The position numbers were made by a program, and so were the translations under genes. From Lepiota brunneoincarnata (lineage: Eukaryota > Basidiomycota > Agaricomycetes > Agaricales > Agaricaceae), in contig JAEBUN010000006.1 in NCBI GenBank assembly GCA_023014365.1, positions 1 through 64,000 of the forward strand: DNA of 64,000 bases. Reading direction: 5' to 3'. Below, piece after piece: positions 62,801 to 64,000 of this stretch (positions are counted from its first letter, which is position 1; every line of letters begins with the position of its first letter). The notes under the pieces were generated by a model. The model searched no databases, was not told the DNA's origin, and saw only the letters and a list, made by a program, of their open reading frames with translations.

Positions 62801-64000
62801 CTATGAGGTTTTGGTGGTCTGTTCTGATATGGACAGTATGGGGGCTGCCAAGGAGATAGTGGCACCATTTTTCAAGGGCTTGGATAATAGCAAGGAGTTC
62901 CCTGTCATAGATGTCATAGTTTCATTCCGCTGGTCCAAACATCTTTGAATAGAATGATATGGGTTTCCACATTCTGTTGATGTCGTGTTGGTACAGGACA
63001 GCTCCTGATGCGAATTTGGAAGCATTGGCTTCTATTTCAAAGGGTTTTGTGGAGTTGGGCATGAGGAGTACCAGTTCCTTTAAGAATTCGTTCTTGAGCG
63101 TTTTGAATGCTTTCTGTTCTTCTTTCCATTTGAATTTGTTTGATTTGGATAGGAGTTGGTTAAGGGGTTTGGTGTGGTGGGAGTAACTGCAGATGAACTT
63201 CTGGTAGGAGTTGCAGAATCCAATGAATTTCCAAATGTGTTGGACTGTTTTTGGTACTGGCCAGTCTTCTATTCCCTTGAGTTTTCCAGGGTCCATTTTG
63301 ATTTTGTCCAGCATGATAATCATGCTGAGGTATTCGAGTCATTGCTTGTTGAACTTGCATTTTTCCATTTTGAGGTAGAGGTCATTTTCCTGCAGGATTT
63401 GCAGTACTTTTTCCATAAGTCGGTTGGTTTCTTCCTGGGTTTTACCGTAGATTAGGATATCATCCATATAGATGATGATTCCTCCTTTCTCCATTATTTT
63501 GGAGAATACTGTATCCATCATATGTTGGAATGTTGCAGGACTATTGCAAAGTCCAAAAAACATGACAGTCAGTTTGAAAAGACCCATGGGAGTCTTGAAT
63601 GCTGCTTTCCATTGATTGCCATCTTTGATTCTGACATTATTGTATCCTAGGCGGATGTCAAGCTTAGTGAAGTACTTAGCTCCTTTGAGTTTATCCATGA
63701 TAGAGGAAATCATGGGGATTGGGTAGGCATTTTTGACAGTGTGATCATTTAGATAACGATAGTCTTGGCAGGGTCAGAGGTCTCCTCCTTTCTTGGCAAT
63801 GAAAAAGAATGGTGATGCCATAGGGGATTTTGAGGGGCAGATGTATCCTTTTCGGAGGTTTTTGTCTATAAATTCTTTTAGCACCTTTTCTTTGGCAAGT
63901 GCCACTTGATAAGGTTTCATTGATTTTGCTTTGAATGTCGGTTTTAGTTCAATTTCATGATCAAACATTTTTGATGGTGGGAATTGTTTGGATGCTTTCT
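62801..64000 (-). pseudogene. Element F reverse transcriptase and RNase H
   Basis: KPYQVALAKEKVLKEFIDKN and GYICPSKSPMASPFFFIAKK begin RT. Then [34 protein letters not shown] and [12 protein letters not shown] with catalytic MDD intact. RNase H begins FEIEANASKFASGAVL, with the catalytic DAS changed to NAS. Small frame breaks lie near 63339 and 62801. The piece is cut by the window end. Confidence 0.9.

Larger units (their letters stand above)
57719..64000 (-). mobile_element. Element F: decayed Ty3/gypsy element (3' part) with nested LTR-D3
   Basis: Minus strand from the window end: RT (63968-63339), RNase H (63323-62801), integrase (62644-61582), LTR-D3 insertion (61581-59712), integrase end and chromodomain-like region (59711-59200), post-pol zinc-knuckle region (59043-57781) and 3' LTR. 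Multiple stops and frameshifts. Confidence 0.88.

Overview
The window is eukaryotic and almost certainly from a basidiomycete fungus, probably an Agaricomycete. Evidence: 43-60 bp GT-AG introns, chromodomain Ty3/gypsy elements, CCHC-bearing LINEs with an AP-type endonuclease, a TET/JBP-type dioxygenase, WD40 remnants, and TATA-containing LTRs. It is a transposon graveyard with very few host genes. No bacterial gene, CRISPR array, rRNA or intact tRNA was seen.

Layout. 1-2845: 3' end of a Ty3/gypsy element (family A, copy B). 2846-3625: 3' end of a second LTR element (C), with a double zinc-knuckle ORF and a 350 bp LTR. 3626-22930: a LINE (L1) carrying nested insertions: a short LINE tail (L0, 4183-4403), a 1.07 kb tRNA-derived SINE (5895-6966), a second LINE (L2, 9411-20236) that itself holds a complete Ty3/gypsy element (A, 10975-18818), and a truncated 1.4 kb LTR (21453-22886). 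Target-site duplications (TSDs) support L0, the SINE, L2 and A. 22931-30218: a minus-strand LINE (L3) inside a decayed gypsy element (E). 30219-32308: a broken WD40-like host gene interrupted by E. 32509-32892: solo LTR. 33272-44080: gypsy element G, whose gag is split by A2 (33590-41422), a second full-length copy of family A. 44081-48930: minus-strand LINE L4 hit by a Tc1/mariner element (44389-45994). 48948-51270: an orphan ORF split by a second SINE and followed by a LINE-like tail. 51271-54545: LINE fragments in both orientations. 54616-55758: partial TET/JBP dioxygenase gene. 55769-56960: large palindromic repeat holding a solo LTR. 57044-57329: acidic protein fragment. 57330-64000: gypsy element F on the minus strand, with a 1.87 kb solo-type LTR inserted in its integrase.

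Main points. Family A elements carry gag and pol on one strand and, between pol and the 3' LTR on the opposite strand, a separate spliced gene (here aORF) with its own TATA box. It encodes a 328-residue coiled-coil protein with a complete Zn(II)2Cys6 motif. Copy A is intact for gag, pol and aORF. The same elements have an 11-nt primer-binding site complementary to the predicted 5' end of their own RNA, as in Tf1-type self-priming. Sequence decay follows CpG to TpG/CpA change: all five differences seen by eye between the two LTRs of A lie at CpG sites. That fits a genome with cytosine methylation, and a TET/JBP-type 5-methylcytosine oxygenase gene sits in the same window.
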